Positions 8,233-16,285 of a stretch of 64,000 bases of DNA are shown here, in pieces. The notes beneath the pieces were generated by a model. The model saw only the letters and a list, made by a program, of their open reading frames with translations, did no database searches and was not told the DNA's origin. Position 1 is the stretch's first letter. Every line of letters begins with the position of its first letter. The translations under genes were made by a program, and so were the position numbers. The DNA comes from Mesorhizobium loti. Lineage in GTDB: Bacteria > Pseudomonadota > Alphaproteobacteria > Rhizobiales > Rhizobiaceae. The stretch lies in assembly GCA_014189435.1 (NCBI GenBank), contig CP050294.1, positions 1 through 64,000 on the forward strand. The letters run 5' to 3'.

Positions 8233-11076
8233 ATGCTCGACAAAACCTATGATTCCGCCACGGTCGAACCGAAGATCGCCCAAAAATGGGATGAGGCCGA
8301 CGCTTTTCGCGCCGGTGTGAACGCCAAGCCGGGCGCGGAAACCTTCACCATTGTGATCCCCCCGCCGAACGTTACCGGTTCGTTGCACATGGGACATGCG
8401 CTGAACAACACGCTTCAGGACATCATGGTGCGGTTCGAGCGCATGCGCGGCAAGGATGTGCTCTGGCAGCCCGGCATGGATCATGCCGGCATCGCCACGC
8501 AAATGGTGGTTGAGCGTCGGCTGGCCGAGAGGCAGCAGCCGGATCGCCATAGCATGGGCCGCAAAGCCTTCATCGAGAAGGTCTGGGAGTGGAAGGCGGA
8601 ATCGGGCGGCGTAATTTTCAAGCAGCTCAAGCGTCTCGGCGCCTCCTGCGACTGGTCGCGCGAGCGCTTCACCATGGACGAGGGCCTGTCGAAGGCCGTC
8701 CTGGAAGTCTTCGTCACGCTTTACAGGGAAGGCCTGATCTATCGCGACAAACGACTGGTCAACTGGGATCCGAAGATGTTGACCGCGATTTCGGATATCG
8801 AAGTCGAACAGCACGAGGTTCACGGGAACCTGTGGTATCTGCGCTATCCGCTGGAGCCGGGCGTCACCTATCAGCACCCGGTTGCTTTCGACGAAAACGG
8901 TAAGCCCACCGAGTGGGAGATGCGCGACTATCTCGTCGTCGCGACCACCCGTCCTGAGACCATGCTCGGCGATACCGGCGTTGCGGTAAATCCGGATGAC
9001 GAGCGCTATAAGTCCATCGTCGGCAAGCATGTGATCCTGCCGATCGTCGGCCGCCGCATCCCGATCGTCGCCGATGAATATCCGGATCCGACGGCTGGAA
9101 CGGGCGCAGTGAAGATGACGCCGGCGCATGATTTCAACGACTTCGAGGTCGGCAAGCGTCGCGGCCTGCGCGTCGTCAACGTCCTCACGCCGGATGCGCG
9201 CATCGCCATCAAGGACAATGAGGATTTCCTCGAAGGTCTCGATCGTCCCGCCGCCCTGCATGGCGCCTGGGATGAACTGGAAGGCAAGGACCGTTTCGAG
9301 GCTCGCAAGATCATCGCCCGCATCTTCGAAGAGGCGGGCCTGCTCGACAAGGTCGAGCCGCATAAGCACACGGTCCCGCATGGCGATCGAGGCGGCGTGC
9401 CGATTGAGCCCAGGCTGACGGAACAGTGGTTCGTCGACAATAAGACTTTGGGACAGCCTGCCCTGGAATCGGTGCGCGAAGGAAGAACCAGGTTCGTACC
9501 CCGCAACTGGGAGAACACCTATTTCAACTGGCTGGAGAACATAGAGCCGTGGTGTATTTCCCGCCAGCTTTGGTGGGGTCACCAGATCCCGGCATGGTAT
9601 GGACCGGATGGCCACGTCTTCGTCGAGAAATCCGAGGAAGACGCGTTGAGTGCCGCGATCGAATATTATCTGGCGCTCGCAGGGCCGTGGAAGACCTGGG
9701 TCGAGGATAGGCTCGAGAATTTCAAACCGGGCGAGATCCTGACGCGTGACGAAGACGTGCTCGACACATGGTTCTCGTCGGCGCTCTGGCCGTTCTCGAC
9801 GCTCGGCTGGCCGGATCAAACGCCGGAACTCGCGCGCTACTATCCGACCAACGTGCTCGTTACCGGCTTCGATATCATTCCCTTCTGGGTCGTTCGCATG
9901 ATGCAGATGGGTCTGCATTTCATGAAGGACGAGAATGGCAGACCGATCGAGCCTTTCAACACGATCTATATTCACGCCCTGGTGCGCGACAAGAATGGGC
10001 AGAAGATGTCGAAGTCGAAAGGCAACGTCATCGACCCGCTCGATCTCATCGACGAGTACGGCGCCGATGCGCTGCGCTTCACGCTGACGGTGATGGCGGC
10101 GCAAGGCCGCGACGTGAAGCTCGATCCGGCGCGCATCGCCGGTTATCGCAATTTCGGCACCAAGCTGTGGAACGCGACACGCTTCGCCGAGATGAACGAA
10201 GTCGCCCGCAATGACGATTTCTGGCTGAACGACGCCAAGCTTGCGGTCAACCGCTGGATCCTCACCGAACTGACGCGGGCCGCGCGTGACATTACCGATG
10301 GGATAACGTCCTACCGCTTCAACGAGGCGGCGGGGGCCGCCTACCGCTTCGTCTGGAACCTGTTCTGCGACTGGTACCTGGAGCTGCTGAAGCCGGTGTT
10401 CATGGGCACCGACGAGGCGGCCAAGGCAGAGAGCCGTGCCTGCGTCGCCTTCGTGCTGGACGAGATCTACAAGCTGCTGCATCCGATGATGCCGTTCATG
10501 ACCGAGGAACTGTGGGCGCAGACCGCAGGCGAGGGCCAGGAACGCGCCTCGCTGCTGTGTCATGCCGCGTGGCCGTCGCCGGACTTCGAGGACGCAGAGG
10601 CTGCCGCCGACATCAACTGGCTCGTCGATCTCGTCTCCGGCATCCGCTCGGTACGCTCCGAGATGAACGTGCCGCCGGCGGCAATCGCGCCGCTCGTCGT
10701 GGTCGGCGCCAACAACGTGACACGCGAACGGCTCATTCGCGAGGACTCGGCGATCAAGCGGCTGGCGCGCGTCGGCGACATCTCGCTCGCCGATGCAGCG
10801 CCGAAGGGCGCGGCGCAGATCGTGCTCAACGAGGCGACGATCTGCCTCCCGCTTGGTAGCCTTATCGACCTGTCTGCCGAAAAGGCCCGTCTCGAGAAGG
10901 CGATTGCAAAAACCGAGCAGGAGACCGCTCGTATCGCCGGCAAGCTTTCGAACGAAAAGTTCGTTGCCAATGCGAATCCCGATGTGGTCGCCGCCGAACG
11001 CGAGCGTCTCGGCGAACTGGAGAGACAAAATGCCAGCCTCAAGCTTGCGTTAACGCGAATCAGCGAGGCGGCCTGA
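8233..11076 (+). CDS. valS: Valyl-tRNA synthetase
   Basis: The 947-aa class I aminoacyl-tRNA synthetase charges tRNA-Val with valine. The HIGH signature is seen as HMGH at about residues 52-55 (FTIVIPPPNVTGSLHMGHAL) and the KMSKS loop as KMSKSKGNVIDPLDLIDEYG at about residue 591. Between them lie the CP1 editing domain (VVATTRPETMLGDTGVAVNP, GTGAVKMTPAHDFNDFEVG) and the D-x-x-D-T-W-F-S-S-A-L motif. The C-terminal anticodon-binding domain and the coiled-coil arm (LEKAIAKTEQETARI, ending in LKLALTRISEAA) are complete. Length and sequence are those of a normal rhizobial ValRS, with no damage. It stands alone between a sugar operon and an IS graveyard, so it may be a second copy or a chromosomal gene caught in a rearranged region. 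Confidence 0.97.
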   Translation: MLDKTYDSATVEPKIAQKWDEADAFRAGVNAKPGAETFTIVIPPPNVTGSLHMGHALNNTLQDIMVRFERMRGKDVLWQPGMDHAGIATQMVVERRLAERQQPDRHSMGRKAFIEKVWEWKAESGGVIFKQLKRLGASCDWSRERFTMDEGLSKAVLEVFVTLYREGLIYRDKRLVNWDPKMLTAISDIEVEQHEVHGNLWYLRYPLEPGVTYQHPVAFDENGKPTEWEMRDYLVVATTRPETMLGDTGVAVNPDDERYKSIVGKHVILPIVGRRIPIVADEYPDPTAGTGAVKMTPAHDFNDFEVGKRRGLRVVNVLTPDARIAIKDNEDFLEGLDRPAALHGAWDELEGKDRFEARKIIARIFEEAGLLDKVEPHKHTVPHGDRGGVPIEPRLTEQWFVDNKTLGQPALESVREGRTRFVPRNWENTYFNWLENIEPWCISRQLWWGHQIPAWYGPDGHVFVEKSEEDALSAAIEYYLALAGPWKTWVEDRLENFKPGEILTRDEDVLDTWFSSALWPFSTLGWPDQTPELARYYPTNVLVTGFDIIPFWVVRMMQMGLHFMKDENGRPIEPFNTIYIHALVRDKNGQKMSKSKGNVIDPLDLIDEYGADALRFTLTVMAAQGRDVKLDPARIAGYRNFGTKLWNATRFAEMNEVARNDDFWLNDAKLAVNRWILTELTRAARDITDGITSYRFNEAAGAAYRFVWNLFCDWYLELLKPVFMGTDEAAKAESRACVAFVLDEIYKLLHPMMPFMTEELWAQTAGEGQERASLLCHAAWPSPDFEDAEAAADINWLVDLVSGIRSVRSEMNVPPAAIAPLVVVGANNVTRERLIREDSAIKRLARVGDISLADAAPKGAAQIVLNEATICLPLGSLIDLSAEKARLEKAIAKTEQETARIAGKLSNEKFVANANPDVVAAERERLGELERQNASLKLALTRISEAA

Positions 11077-11161
11077 GGAAGCTTCAAATTAAAAAATCAG
11101 GCACGGGGCGATAGTCGCGTGCCCGTTCTTGATTTATGCCAGCAAAAGTAGCCAAGTGCTT

Positions 11162-11455
11162 GGTGCTGTCACATTGATTGAGCGGTAAGGAAATTGAGGT
11201 AGCAGCGCGCCCATGACCGTGAGTGCACCGACCTACAAGAACCACCGCTATCGATCGAAATCGTGGCCCGTGCTGTCTGGCTCTACTTCCGCTTCAATCT
11301 GAGCCTGCGCGATGTCGAGGAAATGCTGCTCGATCGCGGGATCGTCGTTTCCTACGAGACCATCCGCCGATGGTGCCGAAAGCACGGCCCTGATTATGCG
11401 CGCCGCATACGCCGCAAGTCGCCGACGAAAGATGATGTCTGGCATCTGGATGAAG
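11162..11455 (+). pseudogene. IS6-family transposase, 5' exon-like half (split by a group II intron)
   Basis: The left repeat GGTGCTGTCACATTG (11162-11176) is followed by an ATG at 11213 and M-T-V-S-A-P-T-Y-K-N-H-R. One base is missing relative to the intact copy at 51733-52437, so the frame shifts at about 11252 and then continues as ARAVWLYFRFNLSLRDVEEM up to D-D-V-W-H-L-D-E. At 11455 the gene is interrupted by the group II intron and resumes at 16076. Even after splicing, the upstream frameshift would prevent translation of a full transposase. Confidence 0.88.
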
Positions 11456-11995
11456 GTGCGCCACGAAGGCGCGAAGGAGGAGCTATGATTTAGGCACTTC
11501 CCAAGCAGCCATGCTGCACAGGAGATGAGGGCTGGCCCCTCGAAGCCGGCTTGCAGGAGCGGGTTTCAAACCACCTCAAGCTGCTGTCGTAAAGAGCGAT
11601 GGTGGTGAGCGTTGAGGAAAAGGCCGGACTTGATCCGGTCAGGTAAGATGCAAGGAGACGAGCGTGAGCGAACCGCTGACGACGTGTCGAAAAGTGCATA
11701 GATGGCGTCAAAACCGGGTGGGCTTCGTTAACCCGGGAGAAGTCTGGGAGATACCTGTCTACTGCCCAGATGGCGTCCGGCATGAAGGCGGCGTGACCTT
11801 GCTTCAGGCTCTTGTGTGGAACGTGGGAACCTGTCGCCCCGATGCGAAGGGAGACATCCAAGTGGAAGCACCATGAGGAGCCGAGTACCGATGCGGGGCA
11901 CAGGGACGGAGTTGCGTGTAGTAGTGAAGAAGGTGCTGTAATGGCGTTGGAGCGAAGGCGCAACACTGTCCAGCTTTATCGAAAGGTCAACCGTC

Positions 11996-12438
11996 ATGCG
12001 GGAGGAGCCTTTGGGTAAAGCAAAGCCGTTCGATATTCCTAAACGGGCTGTTTGGGAGGCTTATCAACGGGTAAAGGCGAACCGGGGTGCAGCCGGGGTC
12101 GATGATCAGTCGATCGAAGATTTTGAGCGGGATGTGAAGAACAACCTGTTCAAGCTCTGGAACCGATTGTCATCTGGCAGCTACTTTCCGCCGCCAGTCA
12201 AACGGGTCGCGATCAAAAAGCGGCAAGGTGGTACAAGGCCGTTGGGCATTCCCACGGTCTCAGACCGGATTGCGCAAGGGGTGGTGAAGGCATACCTGGA
12301 ACCGGAACTGGAAAGACATTTCCATCCCGATTCCTATGGGTATAGGCCCGGCAAGTCGGCACTCGAGGCCGTGGGTATGGCAAGGCAGAGATGCTGGCGC
12401 CATGACTGGGTTCTCGATCTCGACATTCAGGCCTTCTT
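11996..12438 (+). pseudogene. Group II intron reverse transcriptase/maturase, N-terminal part
   Basis: From the ATG at 11996 the frame reads MREEPLGKAKPFDIPKRAVW and carries RT domains 0-2 (V-K-A-N-R-G-A-A-G-V-D-D, RPLGIPTVSDRIAQGVVK, D-S-Y-G-Y-R-P-G-K-S-A). It reaches motif A at VLDLDIQAF, where the first catalytic Asp lies. The TT of the next Phe codon (12437-12438) is the insertion point of the recombinase element, which appends L-D-P-L-S and a stop. The remaining part of the gene starts at 15176. Confidence 0.92.
12437..12438. other. Left attachment core (TT) of recombinase element copy 1
   Basis: The uninterrupted RT sequence reads ...GCC TTC TTC GAC... . The left junction is ...TTC TT|GGATCC and the right junction is ...TTTCC|TT CGAC, so a TT dinucleotide (12437-12438 and 15176-15177) is shared by both ends. 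This is the crossover core expected for a serine recombinase. Confidence 0.8.
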
Positions 12439-12465
12439 GGATCCATTGTCATAATACCCCCTGGT

Positions 12466-14691
12466 TCACGGTATCTGTTCGAAGAGGCTGGGATTTTGGT
12501 CTATCGTCTTGATCCATAGGCCTTTTCTCTGTCCACGCACGACATGGACGGCTTCGAGTTCGCCGCGTTTTACTCGCTGCAACACGACCTGGCGCGACAG
12601 GCCGAGGTTCTCCATGGCGTCGCGGATGGGCTCAAAGCCTTCGCCAGGCGTGGCCAGGAAGCGGGCCTTGAGTTCGGCGGTCAGGCGAATGCGCCATGGC
12701 GCACCGGGTGTCACCTGTTCGCCCGGGATGAGGCCGTCGTTGACATGGCGGTGAAGCGTCGATGGCGCCACGCCGAGCGCGGCAGCGGCCTGACGGACGG
12801 TGACGATGTCGCCGTCGGCGGCTGGTGGCTTGGCCTTGCAGGCGGGAATCTTCCAGTGCTTACGCAGATAGCCGACGCGGTTGGCGTCAAACCGGTGGCC
12901 GTACGCCGTTCGGCGGCCCTGGCGGTTGAGGACGCCGGCAATGACCGCGTCGGGATAATGCGGTGCCAGCCGCCGCAGCAGCGCCAGCGTGTCCTCGTCG
13001 GTACGAACCGTCGCCGGCCGCGAGCGCGGCAAGGCGACGGTGAGGCGACTCGTAGCGTCGCCCTTCCAGCGCAGGACGAGAAGCGCCGCTGCCTCGTCGC
13101 GATCGACATGGAGGGTGACCTCATCGAGGAGCGTGCGCAGCAATTCCTTGCGGTCACGCGGCGTGGTGGTGGGCGCGTACCAAACGCTCGCCAGATCGGC
13201 CCCGAGGGCAAGCAGCTTTTCCCGCTCCGTGGCCGACAGGACGCGCGGACGCTGCTCCTCGCGCCGCGCCAGTTCCGCCTTTGCCGCCTCCAGGGCGCGC
13301 AACGCCTCCTCCCACTCCTGCTCGAGCCTGCGGGCGACCAGGCGATTGTCGGGATCGACGGCGCAATAGCGGCGCTCGGCGCGGTTGACGGCGAAGGCGG
13401 CGCGCTCCACGTCGAGCCGCCATTGCTTGAGTGCTGCGTCGCGATCGTTCTCCAGCCGCTCGGCCGCTTCGAGCGTGGCGGTCAGGCGCACCGGCTCCAG
13501 CGCCTCCAGGAAGGCCGCCACCACGGCTTCATCGATCTGCCCGCCGCCAACATTGAGGCAATGGACGCCTCTGCCCTCGACGACCACCTTGCCGGGACAA
13601 TGGTAGCCCGGCGTCACGGTGCGGCCGCGATAATGGGTGTGCAGCCGTCGCCCGCAGTGGCCGCAGCGGGCAATGCCCTGCAGCAGGGCGCCACCCTCTC
13701 TGGCGGCGCCACCGGCCTGTTCCTGCGCCTTGGCGTGCGTCCGGGGTTGGGTGTTGGCCGCCATGCGCTCTCGATTGGCCTCGAAGGTGGGCCAATCGAT
13801 ATAGCCCTGGTGGTGGTCCTTGATCAGCACTTGCCAGTCTTCCATCGGCAGCTTGCGTATCCGCTTGCACCGCGCGCCGGTTTCGTCGAGCACCGTCTCT
13901 CGGCGATACTTGCCATAGACATAGGCGCCGGCATAGACTGGATTGGCAAGCACGCTGTGAACCGCGTGGTAGCTGGCCTCGCCCCAGCGCAGCTCGGTGC
14001 GTGCATTAAGCCACAGCGGGAACTTCATCGCTTGCTCGCGGAACCACAGCCACACGCGGCGCGCCGAGCCGAGCTCGGCAAAGCGGGCAAAGACGGTGCG
14101 GATGGCATGGGCGACGGCCTCGTCGGGATGGATCAGGATCTCGCCGTCCGCCTCGCCCCAGACGAAGCCGATCGGTAGGCCGCGGCGCAATTCACCGCGC
14201 GCTGCCTTGTTGCGGATGCCGCCATTGAGGCGGGCGCGCAGGACGTGCAATTCGGCCTCGCTCATGGCGCCTTTCAACCCGAGCAAAAGCCTATCGTTGA
14301 ACAGAGCCGGGTGGTAGATCCCGTCGGCATCGCCAATCAGCGTATCGGTCAGCCCGGCCAACTCGATCAGCCGGTGCCAGTCGGCATTGTTGCGCGCCAG
14401 CCGCGAAACCTCCAGGCCAAGCACGATGCCGACCCGGGCCAGCGCCACCTCGCTGGTCAGCCGCGCAAAGCCGGCGCGCATGACGCTGCCGGAGCCGGAC
14501 AGGCCAAGGTCCTCGTCGATGACCAGGACACGCTCGTCCGGCCAACCCAGCTCGCGCGCCCGACCGGAGAGCGCGTATTGCCGCTCGGTCGATTCACGGT
14601 TGTTCTCCACCTGTGAGGCGCTCGACTGGCGCAGGTAGACGACAGCCAGCCGGGCCTGGTGACCGGCGGCGATTTTGCTGTGTTCAGTCAT
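12466..14691 (-). CDS. Large serine recombinase with zinc ribbon, coiled coil and C-terminal HTH
   Basis: The 741-aa protein starts at 14691, overlapping the previous small gene by 8 bp. The N-terminal resolvase domain has the Y-L-R-Q-S motif with the probable nucleophile Ser23, then VIDEDLGLSGSGSV and GLEVSRLARNNADWHRLIEL. The recombinase domain (about 170-330) and a zinc ribbon (CGHCGRRLHTHYRG with later C-P-G and H-C-L-N) follow. A long charged coiled coil spans about 405-490. The last 100 residues add something unusual: a MerR/excisionase-like helix-turn-helix (VTVRQAAAALGVAPSTLHRH). That domain might give integration or excision control within one polypeptide, but its role is inference. 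Confidence 0.93.
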   Translation of the reverse strand: MTEHSKIAAGHQARLAVVYLRQSSASQVENNRESTERQYALSGRARELGWPDERVLVIDEDLGLSGSGSVMRAGFARLTSEVALARVGIVLGLEVSRLARNNADWHRLIELAGLTDTLIGDADGIYHPALFNDRLLLGLKGAMSEAELHVLRARLNGGIRNKAARGELRRGLPIGFVWGEADGEILIHPDEAVAHAIRTVFARFAELGSARRVWLWFREQAMKFPLWLNARTELRWGEASYHAVHSVLANPVYAGAYVYGKYRRETVLDETGARCKRIRKLPMEDWQVLIKDHHQGYIDWPTFEANRERMAANTQPRTHAKAQEQAGGAAREGGALLQGIARCGHCGRRLHTHYRGRTVTPGYHCPGKVVVEGRGVHCLNVGGGQIDEAVVAAFLEALEPVRLTATLEAAERLENDRDAALKQWRLDVERAAFAVNRAERRYCAVDPDNRLVARRLEQEWEEALRALEAAKAELARREEQRPRVLSATEREKLLALGADLASVWYAPTTTPRDRKELLRTLLDEVTLHVDRDEAAALLVLRWKGDATSRLTVALPRSRPATVRTDEDTLALLRRLAPHYPDAVIAGVLNRQGRRTAYGHRFDANRVGYLRKHWKIPACKAKPPAADGDIVTVRQAAAALGVAPSTLHRHVNDGLIPGEQVTPGAPWRIRLTAELKARFLATPGEGFEPIRDAMENLGLSRQVVLQRVKRGELEAVHVVRGQRKGLWIKTIDQNPSLFEQIP

Positions 14692-14842
14692 GACCGGCCT
14701 CCCTCACTGTCAGCATGCGCGCGATCACGAGGGCGAGCCGGCGCAACGCCTCCGCCCGCGCCTCGGCGTCCAGCGTCTCCCAGGTGGGTGGGTCGGGAGG
14801 CCGCTTGCGGTCTTCCTCGGCGAATCTCAGCTTCAGTTGCAT
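14684..14842 (-). CDS. Small recombinase-associated protein (52 aa)
   Basis: The ATG at 14842 is preceded by a perfect GGAGGAG about five bases upstream and encodes MQLKLRFAEEDRKRPPDPPT, then W-E-T-L-D-A-E-A-R-A-E-A-L-R-R-L-A-L-V-I-A-R-M. Short proteins of this kind (an L-P/L-x-F start, a W-x-x-L, then an A-L-x-x-L-A helix) are common directly before recombinase or transposase genes, often of unknown function. It overlaps the recombinase gene by 8 bp, so the two are translationally coupled. The strong Shine-Dalgarno site favours this start over the upstream in-frame ATG. Confidence 0.7.
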   Translation of the reverse strand: MQLKLRFAEEDRKRPPDPPTWETLDAEARAEALRRLALVIARMLTVREAGHD

Positions 14843-15122
14843 GTCGCTCCTCCTTGTCATCGGGCGGCGACTCGCCGCGCCGTTCAAGAAGAGCGTCGGT
14901 CAGAAAGCGCAGATGCAGAAGGTCTGAAAGCCGCCCAATGCTGGAGTGATTAGCCGGCGAGGCTGTGGAATCACCCCCCAGGCCCCCGAGATCCGTCCAC
15001 GCGACGGGAATGTAGGTCCGGCTGCCGTCCGGCAATTCTAAAAGCAGCGTTGGCTCGCCGCGGCGTTTGAGGCGGCTGATTACGGCCAGAGGCCGCCCTT
15101 CAAAGGCGTGGCCCTCCCGCAT
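14688..15122 (-). CDS. DUF5372-like protein of the recombinase element
   Basis: From the ATG at 15122 the frame gives 144 aa beginning MREGHAFEGRPLAVISRLKR, then PTLLLELPDGSRTYIPVAWT, D-L and I-G-R-L-S-D-L-L-H-L-R-F-L. This resembles DUF5372 proteins, which are typically encoded next to serine recombinases or IS elements and have the pattern H-P-F-x-x-x-x-x-F followed by I-P-x-x-W-T-D-L. The C-terminal part after about residue 85 overlaps the 52-aa gene in another frame and has biased composition, so the real protein may be functionally shorter. Function is unknown; a role in target choice or regulation is possible. Confidence 0.65.
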   Translation of the reverse strand: MREGHAFEGRPLAVISRLKRRGEPTLLLELPDGSRTYIPVAWTDLGGLGGDSTASPANHSSIGRLSDLLHLRFLTDALLERRGESPPDDKEERHATEAEIRRGRPQAASRPTHLGDAGRRGAGGGVAPARPRDRAHADSEGGRS

Positions 15123-15175
15123 GATCGTTGCCGAGGCGGGAAGGTCCTGGTGATGGGCAGTCTGGAGATGTTTCC

Positions 15176-16012
15176 TTCGACACCATTCCACACGACCTGT
15201 TGCTACGGGCGGTGCGAAAGCACACCGACTGCACGTGGGTGTTGTTGTACATTGAACGGTGGCTGACGGCTCCCGTGCAACTGGAGAACGGCACTTTGGA
15301 ACCTCGGGAGAGGGGAACTCCGCAGGGGTCAGTTATCTCACCCTTGCTGGCGAACCTCTTTTTGCACTATGCGTTCGATCGGTGGATGGCCAAACACCAT
15401 CCTGAGATTCCGTTTGAACGCTTTGCCGATGATGCCGTTTGTCATTGCAGCAGCGAGCGTCAGGCCCAAAAGTTGCAAACGGATCTTGAGCAACGGTTTG
15501 CTGAATGCGGACTGAAGTTACATCCAAACAAGACACAGATCGTGTATTGCAAGGATAACGTTCGGCGGGGGCATTGCCCCAATCAGAAGTTCGACTTTCT
15601 CGGCTACACCTTTCGACCGAGACTGGCAATGAACCGATGGGGCAAGACCTTCGTCAATTTCAGTCCGGGTATCAGCAACCGAGCCGCGAAAGCCATCCGT
15701 CAGACAATGCGGGACTGGCAGCTTGACCGCCGTATCGACAAGCGCATCAATGATCTGGCCAAGATGTTCAATCCGATCCTTCGTGGTTGGATGAACTACT
15801 ATGGTCGTTACCACAAATCGGCACTTTCCCGAGCATTGATGCACCTCGATCTGCGCCTGGCACGCTGGGCCATGTCGAAATATCAGACGCCTGAGACGCC
15901 ATCGTCGGCGTGCGCGGTACTGGGTCCAGGACGTAAGGCGTCGGGAGCCAGCGCTGTTTGCACATTGGCGATTGCTGTATCGGGCAACGGCTGGACGGTA
16001 GGAGCCGGATGA
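15176..16012 (+). pseudogene. Group II intron reverse transcriptase/maturase, C-terminal part
   Basis: After the recombinase element the RT frame resumes as F-D-T-I-P-H-D-L-L and continues through G-T-P-Q-G-S-V-I-S-P-L-L-A-N, the catalytic F-A-D-D box, motif G-Y-T-F-R-P-R and the maturase X domain (RGWMNYYGRYHKSALSRAL). Near 15885 one extra base shifts the frame (MSKYQTPETPSS in place of an Arg-rich R-R-L-R-R-x tail that is readable in another frame to about 16000). The gene is therefore broken twice, once by insertion and once by a C-terminal frameshift. Confidence 0.88.
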
Positions 16013-16075
16013 GTGGAGACGCTCACGTCCGGATCTGTGAGAGCCTGGGGGTGAAATTCCCCCGGGCCACTCGAC

Positions 16076-16285
16076 TCGCGGTGCGCATCAACGGTCAGAA
16101 GTGCTGGTTGTGGAGAGCGGTTGATCAGGACGGATATGTGCTCGACGAGATTGTCCAGACGCGTCGCAACAGCAAGGCCGCCAAGCGCCTGCTGACGCGA
16201 CTTCTGAAGAAGCAGGGTCTGCCGCCAAAGCGTATGATCACCGACAAACTGCGCTCCTACGGGGCGGCCAAACGCCAGCTCATGG
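16076..16285 (+). pseudogene. IS6-family transposase, middle part downstream of the intron
   Basis: The IS6 reading frame continues as VRINGQKCWLWRAVDQDGYV, T-R-R-N-S-K-A-A-K-R-L-L-T-R-L-L-K-K-Q-G and MITDKLRSYGAAKRQLM, then stops at about 16285 where the IS1111-type element begins. The last third, with the catalytic Glu, and the right terminal repeat are not found beyond the IS1111 copy. They were lost in a rearrangement. Confidence 0.88.

Larger units (their letters stand above)
12439..15177 (-). mobile_element. 2,739-bp large-serine-recombinase element, copy 1
   Basis: The element starts GGATCCATTG and ends GGAGATGTTTCC followed by the TT core. It has no long terminal inverted repeats. 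A minus-strand operon encodes a DUF5372-type protein, a 52-aa protein and a 741-aa serine recombinase. The same element, the same length to the base and with identical predicted proteins, is at 38311-41049. Both copies sit in the same orientation relative to the disrupted gene and interrupt an F-D codon pair next to a catalytic Asp. Two near-identical copies in one window argue for recent activity or a recent duplication. Confidence 0.88.
11456..16075 (+). mobile_element. Group II intron 1, inserted in an IS6 transposase gene and itself interrupted
   Basis: The 5' end is GTGCG (11456-11460) and the 3' end is ...CGAC at 16075, both standard for group II introns. Comparison with the intact IS6 copy fixes the boundaries: G-A-T-G-A-A-G | intron | TCGxGGTGCGC. 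A domain V hairpin with the AGC catalytic triad is visible at about 16002-16034 (gagccggatgag ... ctcacgtccggatc) and a domain VI stem at about 16041-16068. The intron without its passenger is about 1.88 kb. Its RT gene (11996 onward) is split by a 2,739-bp recombinase element (12439-15177), so autonomous mobility is lost; splicing with help in trans might remain possible. Confidence 0.88.

Noticed and set aside
8206..11028. 940-codon open frame on the minus strand opposite valS
   Set aside because: It mirrors the codon structure of valS, has Arg/His-rich shadow composition and matches no family. The plus strand has all synthetase motifs.
11996..12454. Short RT-like gene ending in L-D-P-L-S as a real truncated protein
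   Set aside because: The last five codons and stop come from the recombinase element; the same L-D-P-L-S tail appears in the IS1380 gene for the same reason.
12544..14178. 544-codon plus-strand frame opposite the serine recombinase (and its twin at 38416-40050)
   Set aside because: Shadow of the recombinase gene in GC-rich DNA; no domain, and the minus-strand product is a clear recombinase.
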